Positions 35,616 through 44,390 of a DNA stretch of 64,000 nt are shown here, in pieces. The translations under genes were made by a program, and so were the position numbers. The stretch is from Scytonema sp035967975. GTDB taxonomy: Bacteria; Cyanobacteriota; Cyanobacteriia; Cyanobacteriales; Nostocaceae. The notes under the pieces were generated by a model that made no database searches, was not told the DNA's origin, and saw nothing but the letters and a program-made list of their open reading frames with translations. Every line of letters begins with the position of its first letter. Positions within the stretch are counted from its first letter, which is position 1. The stretch lies in NCBI GenBank assembly GCA_035967975.1, contig JAWQFQ010000002.1, positions 59,259 to 123,258 on the forward strand, read 5' to 3'.

Positions 35616-36434
35616 ATGAACATCTCGTCAGCGCGGCAATATTTTTATCAAGAAATCCAGCAGCCTGATGAGTATATCGATTTAGCAAAAGCAGCTTTAT
35701 ACATTGCACAGGAAGAATATCCAAATCTCGATCCCGATGAATACCTGAATGCATTGGATATCATGGCTTTGGAACTGCAAGAACGCTTACCACCCGAACG
35801 ATATACTCTGCGAATTATTCAAAGTATCAATCAGTATCTTTATGATGACTTGGAATTTGCTGGTAATGAAACAAACTACTACGACCCCCGTAATAGTTAC
35901 TTAAATGAAGTGATTGACCGTCGAGTCGGAATTCCTATCACCCTATCACTAGTTTATATGGAGGTGGCGCGAAGGATTGATTTTCCTATGATAGGGGTGG
36001 GAATGCCGGGACATTTCCTTATTCGTGCAGATGTTCCAGACTTAGAGATTTTTATTGATGCCTTTCATCGTGGCGAAGTGATGTTTCTGCAAGATTGTCA
36101 AGAACTCTTAACCCGGATTTATCAACAAAGCGTGACATTACAGCCGGAATTTTTAGCAGCAGTCAATAAGCGGCAGTTTTTGGCACGGATGTTAGTAAAT
36201 TTGAAACAGATTTACATCAACCAACAGGAATTGGAAAAGGCTTTAGCTGCTGTTGAACGCATTTTACTACTGTATCCAGGGGTGGCTCTAGAATTGCGCG
36301 ATCGCGGTCTTTTGTGTTACGAACTAGGTCGTTTTTCTCAAGCTGCTAAGGACTTACAAATTTACTTAGCACAAGCTCCTGATGCGAAGGATGCTGATAT
36401 AATTAGGCAAATATTAACTCGATTAGGAAAGTAA
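35616..36434 (+). CDS. SirB1-family protein with transglutaminase-like and TPR regions
   Basis: 272 residues of the COG2912/SirB1 group. N-terminal helical part; a transglutaminase-like core with YYDPRNSYLNEVIDRRVGIP and ITLSLVYMEVARRIDFPMIG, then GMPGHFLIR and FIDAFHRGE; and a C-terminal TPR-like tail (about 195-270). The usual Cys nucleophile of transglutaminases is not evident in the SLVYMEV segment, so catalysis is unlikely. Function in cyanobacteria unknown. ATG start at 35616, with AGGGAG about 12 bases upstream. Confidence 0.87.
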   Translation: MNISSARQYFYQEIQQPDEYIDLAKAALYIAQEEYPNLDPDEYLNALDIMALELQERLPPERYTLRIIQSINQYLYDDLEFAGNETNYYDPRNSYLNEVIDRRVGIPITLSLVYMEVARRIDFPMIGVGMPGHFLIRADVPDLEIFIDAFHRGEVMFLQDCQELLTRIYQQSVTLQPEFLAAVNKRQFLARMLVNLKQIYINQQELEKALAAVERILLLYPGVALELRDRGLLCYELGRFSQAAKDLQIYLAQAPDAKDADIIRQILTRLGK

Positions 36435-36489
36435 AGAATAGTAAACGCTAATAGCTGCTGCATCACCATTAGCAATTAACCCCTAGCTA

Positions 36490-36939
36490 TTAGCCTCCTT
36501 GCTGCAATTCTTCAGCCACACGTTTAAGGCGACGTAGTTGAGCTTGCATATCTTGTTTTGTTAAATTTTCCGCAAAAGCTTTAAATCCCCAACTGACAAT
36601 AGGATTGGGAATTTCAAATTCAAAGCGATTAAGCAAACAAGTTCCTGTATCTACTGGTTGGCATTCCCAGCGATCGCGCCCAAGAAAAAAGCCTTGGAAT
36701 TCCCATACTACCAAACCCGGTTGTCTTTCCACTACCGTACTCAGTAAGGTAGGTTGTATAAGTGGTACTTGAATAATGAATCGGCTTTTACTCCCAATAT
36801 CAGTACTCCAGTTACCTACAGGGTCACAACGTAGAGCAGGGTTCAGCCAACGATGCATTAAAGCGCGATCGGTTATGCAGCGTTCTACGAGGGTAGCTGT
36901 CGCATTGATTTGAATTGATTGTTCAAAGACGTTGGACAT
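36490..36939 (-). CDS. SRPBCC (START-like) domain protein
   Basis: 149 residues forming a single SRPBCC/polyketide-cyclase-like domain: N-terminal IQINATATLVERCITDRALM typical of the first strand and helix, central WEFQGFFLGRDRWECQPVDTGT, and a C-terminal amphipathic helix (NLTKQDMQAQLRRLKRVAEE). The cavity probably binds a hydrophobic ligand. The stop codon lies at the edge of a heptamer repeat. Convergent with the SirB1-type gene. Confidence 0.85.
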   Translation of the reverse strand: MSNVFEQSIQINATATLVERCITDRALMHRWLNPALRCDPVGNWSTDIGSKSRFIIQVPLIQPTLLSTVVERQPGLVVWEFQGFFLGRDRWECQPVDTGTCLLNRFEFEIPNPIVSWGFKAFAENLTKQDMQAQLRRLKRVAEELQQGG

Positions 36940-37248
36940 TCCACCTCTATTTGAGTACTAATTGACTTGACAGTGGTTAGCAATTCGGCTTTTAACTGAT
37001 AGCTTATAGTATGCCTGAATACCATTTATTATCATTTACATTCGTGAAATTTTTTATTTCGTTAGAAAACGATATAAGCAACACTAAAAGCAAAAATAAC
37101 TCTTGTTATTAACTCATATGTATGATTTTACTGGTAATCTATAGGCACAACACTGATAAACTTACCCATGTGTTAGATTGTTACACCAATCTAAGCTCTT
37201 AAGTGACAGTGTTTTTTGCTATAACACCTAACGTTTATTCCAAAAAAC
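36940..37248. other. Intergenic region, promoters only
   Basis: About 309 AT-rich bases between divergent genes. No reading frame, RNA or repeat that I can support. Confidence 0.4.
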
Positions 37249-38883
37249 ATGAACACAACTTGGCAAGGAATATCCCAGGTGATAGATGCTGATTTTTCCA
37301 TGAAGGTGTATGGAATGTTGGCACAATCACCAACATTACCCTCGGAACAAGCTGAAGGAGTCAATTACCTGGAAGGAACTCTGCAACAGGTGGTTCAATT
37401 TATGCCCCGGTTGCTGGGGGCAGTAATCATTCTGCTCGTTGGTTGGCTGATTGCTGCGCTGGCTGCTGCACTAACGCGCTCCCTTCTCAATCGCACCAAT
37501 ATAGACAACCGGATTGCAGAGGGAATCTCTGGTGGCTCTATTCCTCAAATAGAGAAAATTCTTTCCAGTTTGGTCTTTTGGGGAATTTTACTCTTAACTG
37601 TCGTTGCAGTTCTAGACACTCTTGAACTGAGGGTAGCTTCGCAGCCACTGAACACCTCGCTCAATCAAGTTGGCGACTTCTTACCGAAGTTAATAGGTGC
37701 GTTGGTCATCTTAGGAATTGCTTGGTTAGTCGCTACCATTGTCAAGCTGATAACGATACGCGGTCTGCAAGCTTTGCGCCTGGATGAAAGAATTAATCCA
37801 CCAGAGGATAGCACTTCACCTTCCCAACGGGTCTTGCTCTCGGAAACAATTGGTAACGCACTGTACTGGTTTATATTCTTAGTGTTCCTCATTCCAGTGC
37901 TTGATACCTTGGATTTAGATCAAGCACTCCTACCAGTACAAACTCTGGTGACAGAGGTTGTGGCGATGCTGCCAAATATTCTAGGGGCGGTGATTATTGC
38001 TGCAGTTGGCTGGTTTGTGGCTAACATTGTGCGTCGGATTGTCACAAACTTACTAATGTCAACAGGAATCGATAGTTTGGGAAGCCGTTTCGGGTTGAGT
38101 GCTACTGCGGGAACCCAATCTCTATCATCAATTATCGGCACAATTATCTATGTGTTGATTTTGATTCCTGTTGCTATTGCAGCCCTGAATCAGTTACAAA
38201 TCGCAGCGATTTCCGTACCAGCGATCGCAATGCTGCAACTGATTCTCAATACGTTGCCTGCAATATTCACAGCAATAGCAATTTTGTTTATTGCTTATTT
38301 CTTTGGACGGTTCTTGGCAGAGTTGGTGACCAGTATCCTGACTAGCATAGGATTTAACAATATTTTCTCTGTCATTGGTCTGCCAACACCACCCAGAAGA
38401 GTTGTCATACCAGAAGAGCCAACACCGTCACGAGCAACCCGTACCCCCTCAGAAGTTGCCGGCATTATCGTTTTAGTCGGTATTATGCTATTTGCAACTG
38501 TTGCAGCGGTCAATATTCTCAATATTCCCGCACTGACAGTGCTGGTAACGGGTATTGTGATTATATTGGGACGGATTTTAGCTGGTCTGGTAGTCTTTGC
38601 TATCGGTTTATATCTGGCAAATCTGGCTTTTAATATCATTACCAGTTCAGGCAATAGCCAAGCACGGACTTTGGGTCAGGTAGCACGTATTGCTATTATA
38701 GCCCTAGTCTCTGCAATGGCGCTGCAACAAATTGGTGTTGCTAGCAGTATTGTGAATCTAGCTTTTGGACTGTTGTTGGGAGCGATCGCAGTCGCTATAG
38801 CCCTAGCCTTTGGTTTGGGTGCTCGCGATATTGCTAGAACTCAAGTCCAAGAATGGCTCGACTCCTTTAAAGGAAAAAGCTAA
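37249..38883 (+). CDS. CmpX-like mechanosensitive-channel family protein with TM-helix repeats
   Basis: 544-residue membrane protein built from at least four copies of a repeat of the form LPKLIGALVILGIAWLVA, where a glycine-rich helix is followed by LxxxGxD-like basic loops (e.g. RRIVTNLLMSTGIDSL). This is the conserved TM-helix repeat of MscS-related CmpX proteins. The MscS beta domain itself is not evident. About ten hydrophobic segments. Likely in the cytoplasmic membrane in osmotic or small-molecule homeostasis; function by family only. Confidence 0.85.
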   Translation: MNTTWQGISQVIDADFSMKVYGMLAQSPTLPSEQAEGVNYLEGTLQQVVQFMPRLLGAVIILLVGWLIAALAAALTRSLLNRTNIDNRIAEGISGGSIPQIEKILSSLVFWGILLLTVVAVLDTLELRVASQPLNTSLNQVGDFLPKLIGALVILGIAWLVATIVKLITIRGLQALRLDERINPPEDSTSPSQRVLLSETIGNALYWFIFLVFLIPVLDTLDLDQALLPVQTLVTEVVAMLPNILGAVIIAAVGWFVANIVRRIVTNLLMSTGIDSLGSRFGLSATAGTQSLSSIIGTIIYVLILIPVAIAALNQLQIAAISVPAIAMLQLILNTLPAIFTAIAILFIAYFFGRFLAELVTSILTSIGFNNIFSVIGLPTPPRRVVIPEEPTPSRATRTPSEVAGIIVLVGIMLFATVAAVNILNIPALTVLVTGIVIILGRILAGLVVFAIGLYLANLAFNIITSSGNSQARTLGQVARIAIIALVSAMALQQIGVASSIVNLAFGLLLGAIAVAIALAFGLGARDIARTQVQEWLDSFKGKS

Positions 38884-39196
38884 GTTAACCAATTTACTTG
38901 AATGACTGGGCTAGCTCCCTTCCCGGTCCAAGATGACCCGAATTTCTTTAACTCTTACCCTGGTATATCCTGCGCCAGGAGCAGTTTTTTAAATAAGTAA
39001 TCTTAGATATGGGAAGGGGTTTCTAGCGCTCTTATATGACTCTGGAGAAATAACCAGAAGTTGGTGGCATAGACTTAATTGTGCAGGACAAGTCGTTGGA
39101 TGAATCGTAAAAGTCACAGATTACTCCTGTATTTTTTGACATCCTCTCCTCGCTAAAGCTGAGAGAGTTCCTTGGAGCGCTCCAAGGTCATTAAAA
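38884..39196. other. Intergenic region with an 18-base palindrome
   Basis: Contains the perfect palindrome CCTTGGAGCGCTCCAAGG at 39170-39187, just after CTCTCCTCGCTAAAGCTGAG, which recalls sequence found at the ends of IS605/IS607-type elements in cyanobacteria. It is probably a leftover of a mobile element end; no transposase is adjacent. Confidence 0.4.
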
Positions 39197-39485
39197 TTAA
39201 ATGGCTTTTGGTTTCTCATCTGCCTTCTGGTAAATGACAAAATGTTCACCATCACTTTTACCTTGCAAATCAAAGCCTGCTTCAGTTAAGAGCTTTTGTG
39301 ACATTTCTGGCTTGAAACAGGTAATGAGTATCTGGTCTTGGGCTAAAACCTCACCATCTTTCTTAAAGAAGTAATTCTTCTGTAGCATTTTGGTGGTTGT
39401 TTAAGCGCTGGGTCATTTTGGTAGTGAACCCGCAGCCATGAGGCATCAAATACACTGTGATGTCCTGTGGCTCTTGCGTACTTAA
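39197..39485 (-). pseudogene. Broken gene of unknown function, frameshifted and 5'-truncated
   Basis: The 63-codon frame 39197-39388 (MLQKNYFFKKDGEVLAQDQ and onward to a DEKPKAI end) looks like a C-terminal fragment. Directly upstream, another frame reads a protein-like stretch, SVFDASWLRVHYQNDPALKQ, which would join the first if one base were changed around the AAAA run near 39390. The 5' end abuts the transposase fragment at 39484. I therefore read one gene, cut by an insertion and frameshifted. Family not recognised. Confidence 0.4.
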
Positions 39486-39595
39486 CGTGCTAAATTGATA
39501 GGATAGTGCCAACCTAGTAAAGCTCTAATCTCAAAATTGCGAAAGTTTTTAAATCCAAATCCACTTCTGGTTATTAACTTCAATTTATTAGACAT
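39482..39595 (-). pseudogene. C-terminal fragment of an ISL3-like transposase
   Basis: A 37-codon stretch with the sequence LITRSGFGFKNFRNFEIRAL near the C terminus of ISL3-family transposases, where a conserved GFGFxNFxNFRLR motif occurs. Everything upstream is missing and an in-frame stop precedes it. Confidence 0.55.
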
Positions 39596-39739
39596 CTCCG
39601 GAAATTAAATATGCGTTCGTCAAAACCGTTGGTAGGGGTTGGGGGAAACCACGACAAAACAGGACTTCCAACTAGGAGCGAGTACACGCGAGTGTGCCGT
39701 TCGGGTACTCGTGGGTTTGGGTCTGACACGTAAGAAAAT

Positions 39740-40487
39740 TAGAGTTTCCAAATTTGTGATAATAAACCATCCTTCTTTTGGAGCCACTCCTAAGATTTTA
39801 CGTCGCCATTTACAAGCTAAATTAAAACCCTTGACTCCTTTCTGTTTGGTTACCTTAACTCCTTGCAAAAAGAGAGCAACTCCCGGTGATAAACCTAAGC
39901 CATTTAACTCTCGCCAAACTTCCGGCTCAACTTCAACAAATTCATTCTTTTTAAGACGCAGGCAGAAAGATAGATTGTTTTCTCTGAGCCAGGTTGCTAA
40001 TTTTATTGAGCAAAATTCTCTATCCCCTAATAGGCAAATTTTGTAATCTTTAAACAAGGGTAATACTTGAGATATAATCAATTTTTGTTCATCTATATTA
40101 CTGCTCCCTAATTTGGGTAAGAGTTCAAAGTATACAGGAAAAGCTCTTTTATCCCAAACTACGCTAATCATAAATAAATTAATACAACCCCATGCAGTCC
40201 GATCAATTACTACATAAATTATTTTATCTGGGTAAAAATATGTTGATAACCATATACTGACAATCGGGAGCCAAACTCTTTCAATTGTTAGATTTGGTAA
40301 TGACAGAAATCTTTGCAATCTCTTCCTTCTGCTTTGAAATAGAACTGGAATAGGTAAAGCAGTAGAAGACAGCTTCCAAATTCACTTTTTTAATTGACTG
40401 TAAAACGTTAATTAAAATTGTTAAAAACAAGTATTCGGTTCGACTAAAGTTCTCTTGGAGGTGTGTTTGATATAATAAAGGTATCAT
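39740..40487 (-). pseudogene. Frameshifted and 3'-truncated IS4-like transposase
   Basis: Two frames together match one transposase. The N-terminal piece starts at ATG 40487 (MIPLLYQTHLQENFSR) and leaves frame near 40380. The next frame resumes with ALPIPVLFQSRRKRLQRFLS and continues with the DDE-type segments YVVIDRTAWG and CLLGDREFCSIKLATWLR. Homology stops near 39740 after WFIITNLET, where unrelated sequence follows, so the catalytic Glu region and C terminus are gone. No functional product expected. Confidence 0.8.
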
Positions 40488-40591
40488 TGTCAATCTTATT
40501 GGTCTTGTTGACAAAAGTAGACCTATCTTTTTTTACCACAAATTGCTGCACACTTTATCTCATAAGCTTTTTAAGCTATTTTGTCGCCCCT

Positions 40592-41443
40592 TTAGATATT
40601 GCTCAGTTTTTCAATTATCAGTAAGTCAACTTCTTGGTCAAATCTGTATTGATTCTTATCTTCATCAAAATGTTCTTCTAATGTATGTCTAAAAAAACTT
40701 AGTACATCTAAAGTATTATCTAAAATAGATTTCTTTAAATAGACTTCTAGTAGATTTTGGCAGTTGCAATTTATGGTATGGGTAAAATGCACTTTAATGG
40801 TTTCATAATTTATTCCTAATAAATCCAGGAGTTGTTTGTGTTCTTCAGATGTCAGAAGATTTGTAGTACTATTTTGTTGTGGCTCAGAATGACTTACATA
40901 AAAGCTATATAACTTATAGTAACTAGAATTTTGAGCAAGTTGATAAATTAAAAATTTCCCATTAGATTTCAGTAAATTCCAACAAGAACGGTATATATTG
41001 CCCAATTGATTTTTGTCAATCGTGCAAAGAGAGTGAATAGCCCATATCATATCATAGCTTCTGCTTTGATGAACTGAATCATGAATATTTTCTGCAGCAG
41101 ATAAGTAAATATTATCTGTTCTAAAATGTTTCAAACTATCATATTCTTTTTGTGCCACTTGTAGGCAGTATTCTGAAATATCAAGTAAATCTACTGAGCA
41201 ATGAATATTACCAGAAATTTTCGGATCTAATAAACTAGGAAATTTAGCAGTCCCACACCCTATATCTAGAAGTTTGAGTTGAGTTTTATCAAAAGCTTTG
41301 AATAGATTCTCGAATGAATATTGTTCAATTAGTTTTTCATAATCTATTTGAGTTACATGGAACCATGAATCAATGTCTAGCTTGTCTTTTTGATAGTAAG
41401 ATTTTGAAGGATTAAAATTATCACTTGTTGTTTCCATATTCAT
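40592..41443 (-). CDS. Class I SAM-dependent methyltransferase
   Basis: 283 residues. Motif I is LLDIGCGTAKF (about residues 57-67), motif II acidic residue in VDLLDISEYC, and motif IV-like region SYDMIWAIHSLCTI, followed by LLKSNGKFLIYQL. These indicate a small-molecule methyltransferase. It begins at ATG 41443 (or 41437, two codons later) only nine bases after the broken methyltransferase upstream. Base composition is strikingly AT-rich with many Lys, Asn and Ile, unlike the core genes nearby, suggesting transfer. Substrate unknown. Confidence 0.75.
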   Translation of the reverse strand: MNMETTSDNFNPSKSYYQKDKLDIDSWFHVTQIDYEKLIEQYSFENLFKAFDKTQLKLLDIGCGTAKFPSLLDPKISGNIHCSVDLLDISEYCLQVAQKEYDSLKHFRTDNIYLSAAENIHDSVHQSRSYDMIWAIHSLCTIDKNQLGNIYRSCWNLLKSNGKFLIYQLAQNSSYYKLYSFYVSHSEPQQNSTTNLLTSEEHKQLLDLLGINYETIKVHFTHTINCNCQNLLEVYLKKSILDNTLDVLSFFRHTLEEHFDEDKNQYRFDQEVDLLIIEKLSNI

Positions 41444-41452
41444 TTACTCTTT

Positions 41453-41608
41453 TTACTGTAGACAATCAGGTAGTCCCACACCTAACTCAAGAATTCGACA
41501 ACTGTCACCTATAATGGAGTGTGCTACCTTTGCCATAATCTTATAGTTGTAGTAGCCTGAAGTTACCCACAAATCATAATATTTCGCAATTCCTGCATAC
41601 TGATTCAT
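41453..41608 (-). pseudogene. 5' fragment of a SAM methyltransferase
   Basis: 51 residues from ATG 41608 (MNQYAGIAKYYDLWV), preceded by AAGGA at a good distance. Homology runs up to motif I (ILELGVG) and then breaks into LPDCLQ-stop, where the G-x-G of the SAM site should continue. The rest of the gene has been replaced by the intact methyltransferase gene that follows at once. Confidence 0.65.
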
Positions 41609-41687
41609 CATTTTCCTTAAAGTACATGGATACAATCAAGAACAAGAGTTATTTTAAATGATTTCAAGCTAAATTGCAAATGTACAA

Positions 41688-41999
41688 GTAACCGTTCAGC
41701 GGGTAAAAGTGCGGTCGTCATTTGACCAAAAACTAAGTCCACTACACGGCAACTACAAAGGCTTGAGTTACGGGCAATTGAGGTAACCGTTCAGGGCCCA
41801 CCCCTTGGACGGTTAAAATCGACATCGCTTCCTCTTCGTCTGCGATCGCCCCGGTCTATTTCCCCAAATCTACCTCGCTTCCTCTTCGTTTGCGATCAAG
41901 ACGCATTAATATACTCAAAACGCGCAACACTCATAAAATCAAGCGGAATTTTTAGTATTAAGCTCGGAATTTATTCTAATAAACCCCTGAACGGTTACC
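41688..41999. repeat. GGTAACCGTTCAGGG repeats, direct and inverted
   Basis: GTAACCGTTCAG occurs at 41688-41699, GGTAACCGTTCAGGG at 41782-41796, and its exact reverse complement CCCTGAACGGTTACC at 41985-41999. In between are two near-copies of TCGCTTCCTCTTCGTTTGCGATC (about 41826-41848 and 41877-41899). The arrangement resembles the ends of a roughly 220-base non-autonomous element beside transposase remnants. Confidence 0.55.
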
Positions 42000-42043
42000 A
42001 ATTGAGTGTATTGCTATTGACATATATAATCACCCAATCAGAC

Positions 42044-42404
42044 CATAGGTTGTGTGCTGTGGAACCTTGGGTGCAGACACACCGAAAGATTTTAGAGTTA
42101 AGTACAGGGTGGTCGATAGGCGAAAAAGATACTACTGATGATAGATTGGCAAGAGTAGTTGAAGAGGCGCGCTAAGCAATCAGAGGCAACGCAGGAAATA
42201 GAGGTAAAGTTAGGACGGCATCTGATTCGGTCCTACTCCTTACCGACAGAAGTAGCACGAGCTGATACAACGAGTTTTAGTGTGAATCATCAACGGGGAG
42301 ATTCCCCAGAAGAAAATTTACTGCGTTATGGCTATTCCAAAGACAAACGTTCAGACTTGTTACAGTACCGTCAATTACTGTCAACCCTCGACCCATTAAA
42401 ATAG
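42044..42404 (+). pseudogene. IS1634-like transposase remnant, frameshifted
   Basis: First frame reads VEPWVQTHRKILELSTGWSI and ends at a stop at 42173. The second frame then continues with ATQEIEVKLGRHLIRSYSLP, VARADTTSFSVNH and GYSKDKRSDLLQYRQLLSTL, the N-terminal half of an IS1634-type transposase including the first catalytic Asp in RADTT. Homology ends near 42404; the C-terminal half is missing. Confidence 0.7.
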
Positions 42405-42459
42405 CTCAAAACCAAAGCACTTTTCCCGCATTTCTGACAATAGTACAAACAAAGTTAAC

Positions 42460-43521
42460 ATGAAACTTAATTATCACCCCTACTACGAAACAAAATTTGG
42501 TGCTGCTTATTTGGGAAACAGCTTGGAATTAATGTCAGACATTCCCGATGAAAGTATCGACTTAATTTGCACGTCTCCACCATTTGCACTAGTTCGTAAA
42601 AAAGAATATGGGAATGTAGATGCCGATAAATATGTTGAATGGTTTAAAGATTTTGCGGTACAATTTTATCGTATTCTTAAACCAACTGGCTCACTAATAA
42701 TTGATATTGGGGGAAGTTGGATTAAGGGAATGCCTGTTCGTTCTCTTTACCATTTTGAATTAGTTGTTGCTTTGTGTAAAGCAAAAGAAAAAGGCGGACT
42801 TGGGTTTTATTTAGCACAAGAATTATATTGGTATAATCCAGCTAAACTTCCCACCCCAGCTGAATGGGTGACAGTTCGTAGAGAAAGAGTTAAAGATGCG
42901 GTAAATACAATTTGGTGGCTGTCAAAAGAACCCCATCCTAAAGCTAACAATAGAAGGGTTTTAAAGCCTTATAGTGATGCAATGAAAAACCTGCTTAAGA
43001 ATGGTTATAAACCTAAAGTTAGACCCTCTGGTCATGATATTTCTAATAAATTTGGTAACGATAGAGGAGGTGCTATTCCTCCTAATATTATTGATGGACG
43101 TTGCAGTACAAATAAAGAAGAAATGGGGCAACCAATTCTTGTACAAGAAATTTTATCTGAAGATTTAGTCCAAGCTGTCAATGTAATTTCTGCCTCGAAT
43201 ACTGCTTCTAACGATTATTATCAACGACGTTGCAAAGAAGAAGGTTTTAAGCCGCACCCGGCAAGATTCCCTCAAGCCTTACCTGAATTTGTCATTAACC
43301 TTTGTACAGAACCAGGCGATATTGTTTTAGAACCTTTTGCTGGTTCTAACATGACAGGTCGGGTGGCTGAAACTTTACAAAGACGTTGGTTAGCGTTTGA
43401 GATTGACGAAGACTACATCAAAAGCTCAAAATTGAGATTTGAAGAAAATGCTCCTTTGGTTGTTGAACCTCCAGCAGATTTATTACCTATTGAATCAAAG
43501 AATGCTGGCGTTGCTGATTAA
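42460..43521 (+). CDS. Orphan DNA methyltransferase, probably N4-cytosine/N6-adenine beta class
   Basis: 353 residues. Catalytic motif IV is TSPPF (about residues 39-43) and the SAM motif is EPFAGSNMTG near residue 300; the order IV then I marks a beta-class amino-methyltransferase, and SPPF is the form usual for N4-cytosine enzymes. ISASNTASNDYYQRRC and HPARFPQALPEFVI resemble the target-recognition and X-motif regions of type II enzymes. No restriction endonuclease gene is adjacent. ATG start at 42460. It lies among transposase remnants and its own reading frame is intact; specificity cannot be read from the sequence. Confidence 0.88.
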   Translation: MKLNYHPYYETKFGAAYLGNSLELMSDIPDESIDLICTSPPFALVRKKEYGNVDADKYVEWFKDFAVQFYRILKPTGSLIIDIGGSWIKGMPVRSLYHFELVVALCKAKEKGGLGFYLAQELYWYNPAKLPTPAEWVTVRRERVKDAVNTIWWLSKEPHPKANNRRVLKPYSDAMKNLLKNGYKPKVRPSGHDISNKFGNDRGGAIPPNIIDGRCSTNKEEMGQPILVQEILSEDLVQAVNVISASNTASNDYYQRRCKEEGFKPHPARFPQALPEFVINLCTEPGDIVLEPFAGSNMTGRVAETLQRRWLAFEIDEDYIKSSKLRFEENAPLVVEPPADLLPIESKNAGVAD

Positions 43522-43953
43522 TGGGATGAAAAGGCGCAAAAAACAGTATACTTACTATCTGGTTGCAAATTTTTAAAATATATCAGAACTGTCTGGGGCT
43601 AGCTGCTGTTTTAAAAAATCTTTGCATATCTAGGCATTTCTAGATATTTTGCCAAGAATTACAGACTTGACAACAATTGAAAGTTTCCGTAGAATCATAG
43701 GCTAACAAAAGGGAAAGTGTTGCTAGCACAAAACCTGGGTAAACATTGGCGTTCGCGTTGGCGGAGCCTCAAGGGAAGAGAAGCGTCTCCGAAGGAGAAG
43801 GAAACCACAACATGATTGGATGCTGCATCGTACTTACAAGGGTGCATTTGAAGACGACATCACCACCCCGTTATTCATCCCAACACTTCCACTTCGTGGT
43901 AAGTGTGGGGCTTCTGACGGGCTAGCTAACAGCAATTCTTCAGAACCAATCTC
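43522..43953. other. Intergenic region with dispersed repeat
   Basis: About 430 bases. At 43748-43800 lies GCGTTCGCGTTGGCGGAGC and GCGTCTCCGAAGGAGAAGG, the reverse-complement relative of the repeat at 32059-32092. Nothing else was recognised. Confidence 0.5.
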
Positions 43954-44316
43954 ATGATTGTCAACACTTTGAATAGCGAGATGCCGATTAAAGCTATAGA
44001 GCTTAGCACAAAAGATTTTGAACGAGTAGTGGCTAGTTGTCGCAAAGAGTGTGAAGCGGCGGCAACAGTTGCTGGGTTTTTAGAAGGAGCAGGGCATGAT
44101 ATCTTGATTGGCTGTATTGCTAAAAGTCTCGATAATTGGTCGTCTGATGACTTTCACCAATGGACTGAGAGCCTCACTGAAAAATATGGCTTAGTTAGTG
44201 CTACCGGAATTAGCATTTTGGAACTTGTAGACCTTGTGAGTTTCCTCATGAACGAACCACGATATCGTGTGATAGAAAGACTGCAGCGTGCTGCCATCAT
44301 GAAAACTGACGGCTGA
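43954..44316 (+). CDS. Hypothetical small protein
   Basis: 120 residues, soluble, mostly helical by composition, no signal or membrane segment. Begins at ATG 43954 or at the in-frame ATG 43984 (MPIKAIELSTKDFERVV). Contains CRKECEAAATVAGFLEGAGH and WTESLTEKYGLVSATGIS. I do not recognise a family. Codon use looks protein-coding. Convergent with the Rieske remnant. Confidence 0.55.
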   Translation: MIVNTLNSEMPIKAIELSTKDFERVVASCRKECEAAATVAGFLEGAGHDILIGCIAKSLDNWSSDDFHQWTESLTEKYGLVSATGISILELVDLVSFLMNEPRYRVIERLQRAAIMKTDG

Positions 44317-44390
44317 TATATAGTGGTGAACACTAGTACAAAAAAGTGATCAGTATATTTACGCAGCGTGAAAATACCCAGCTAAAAATT

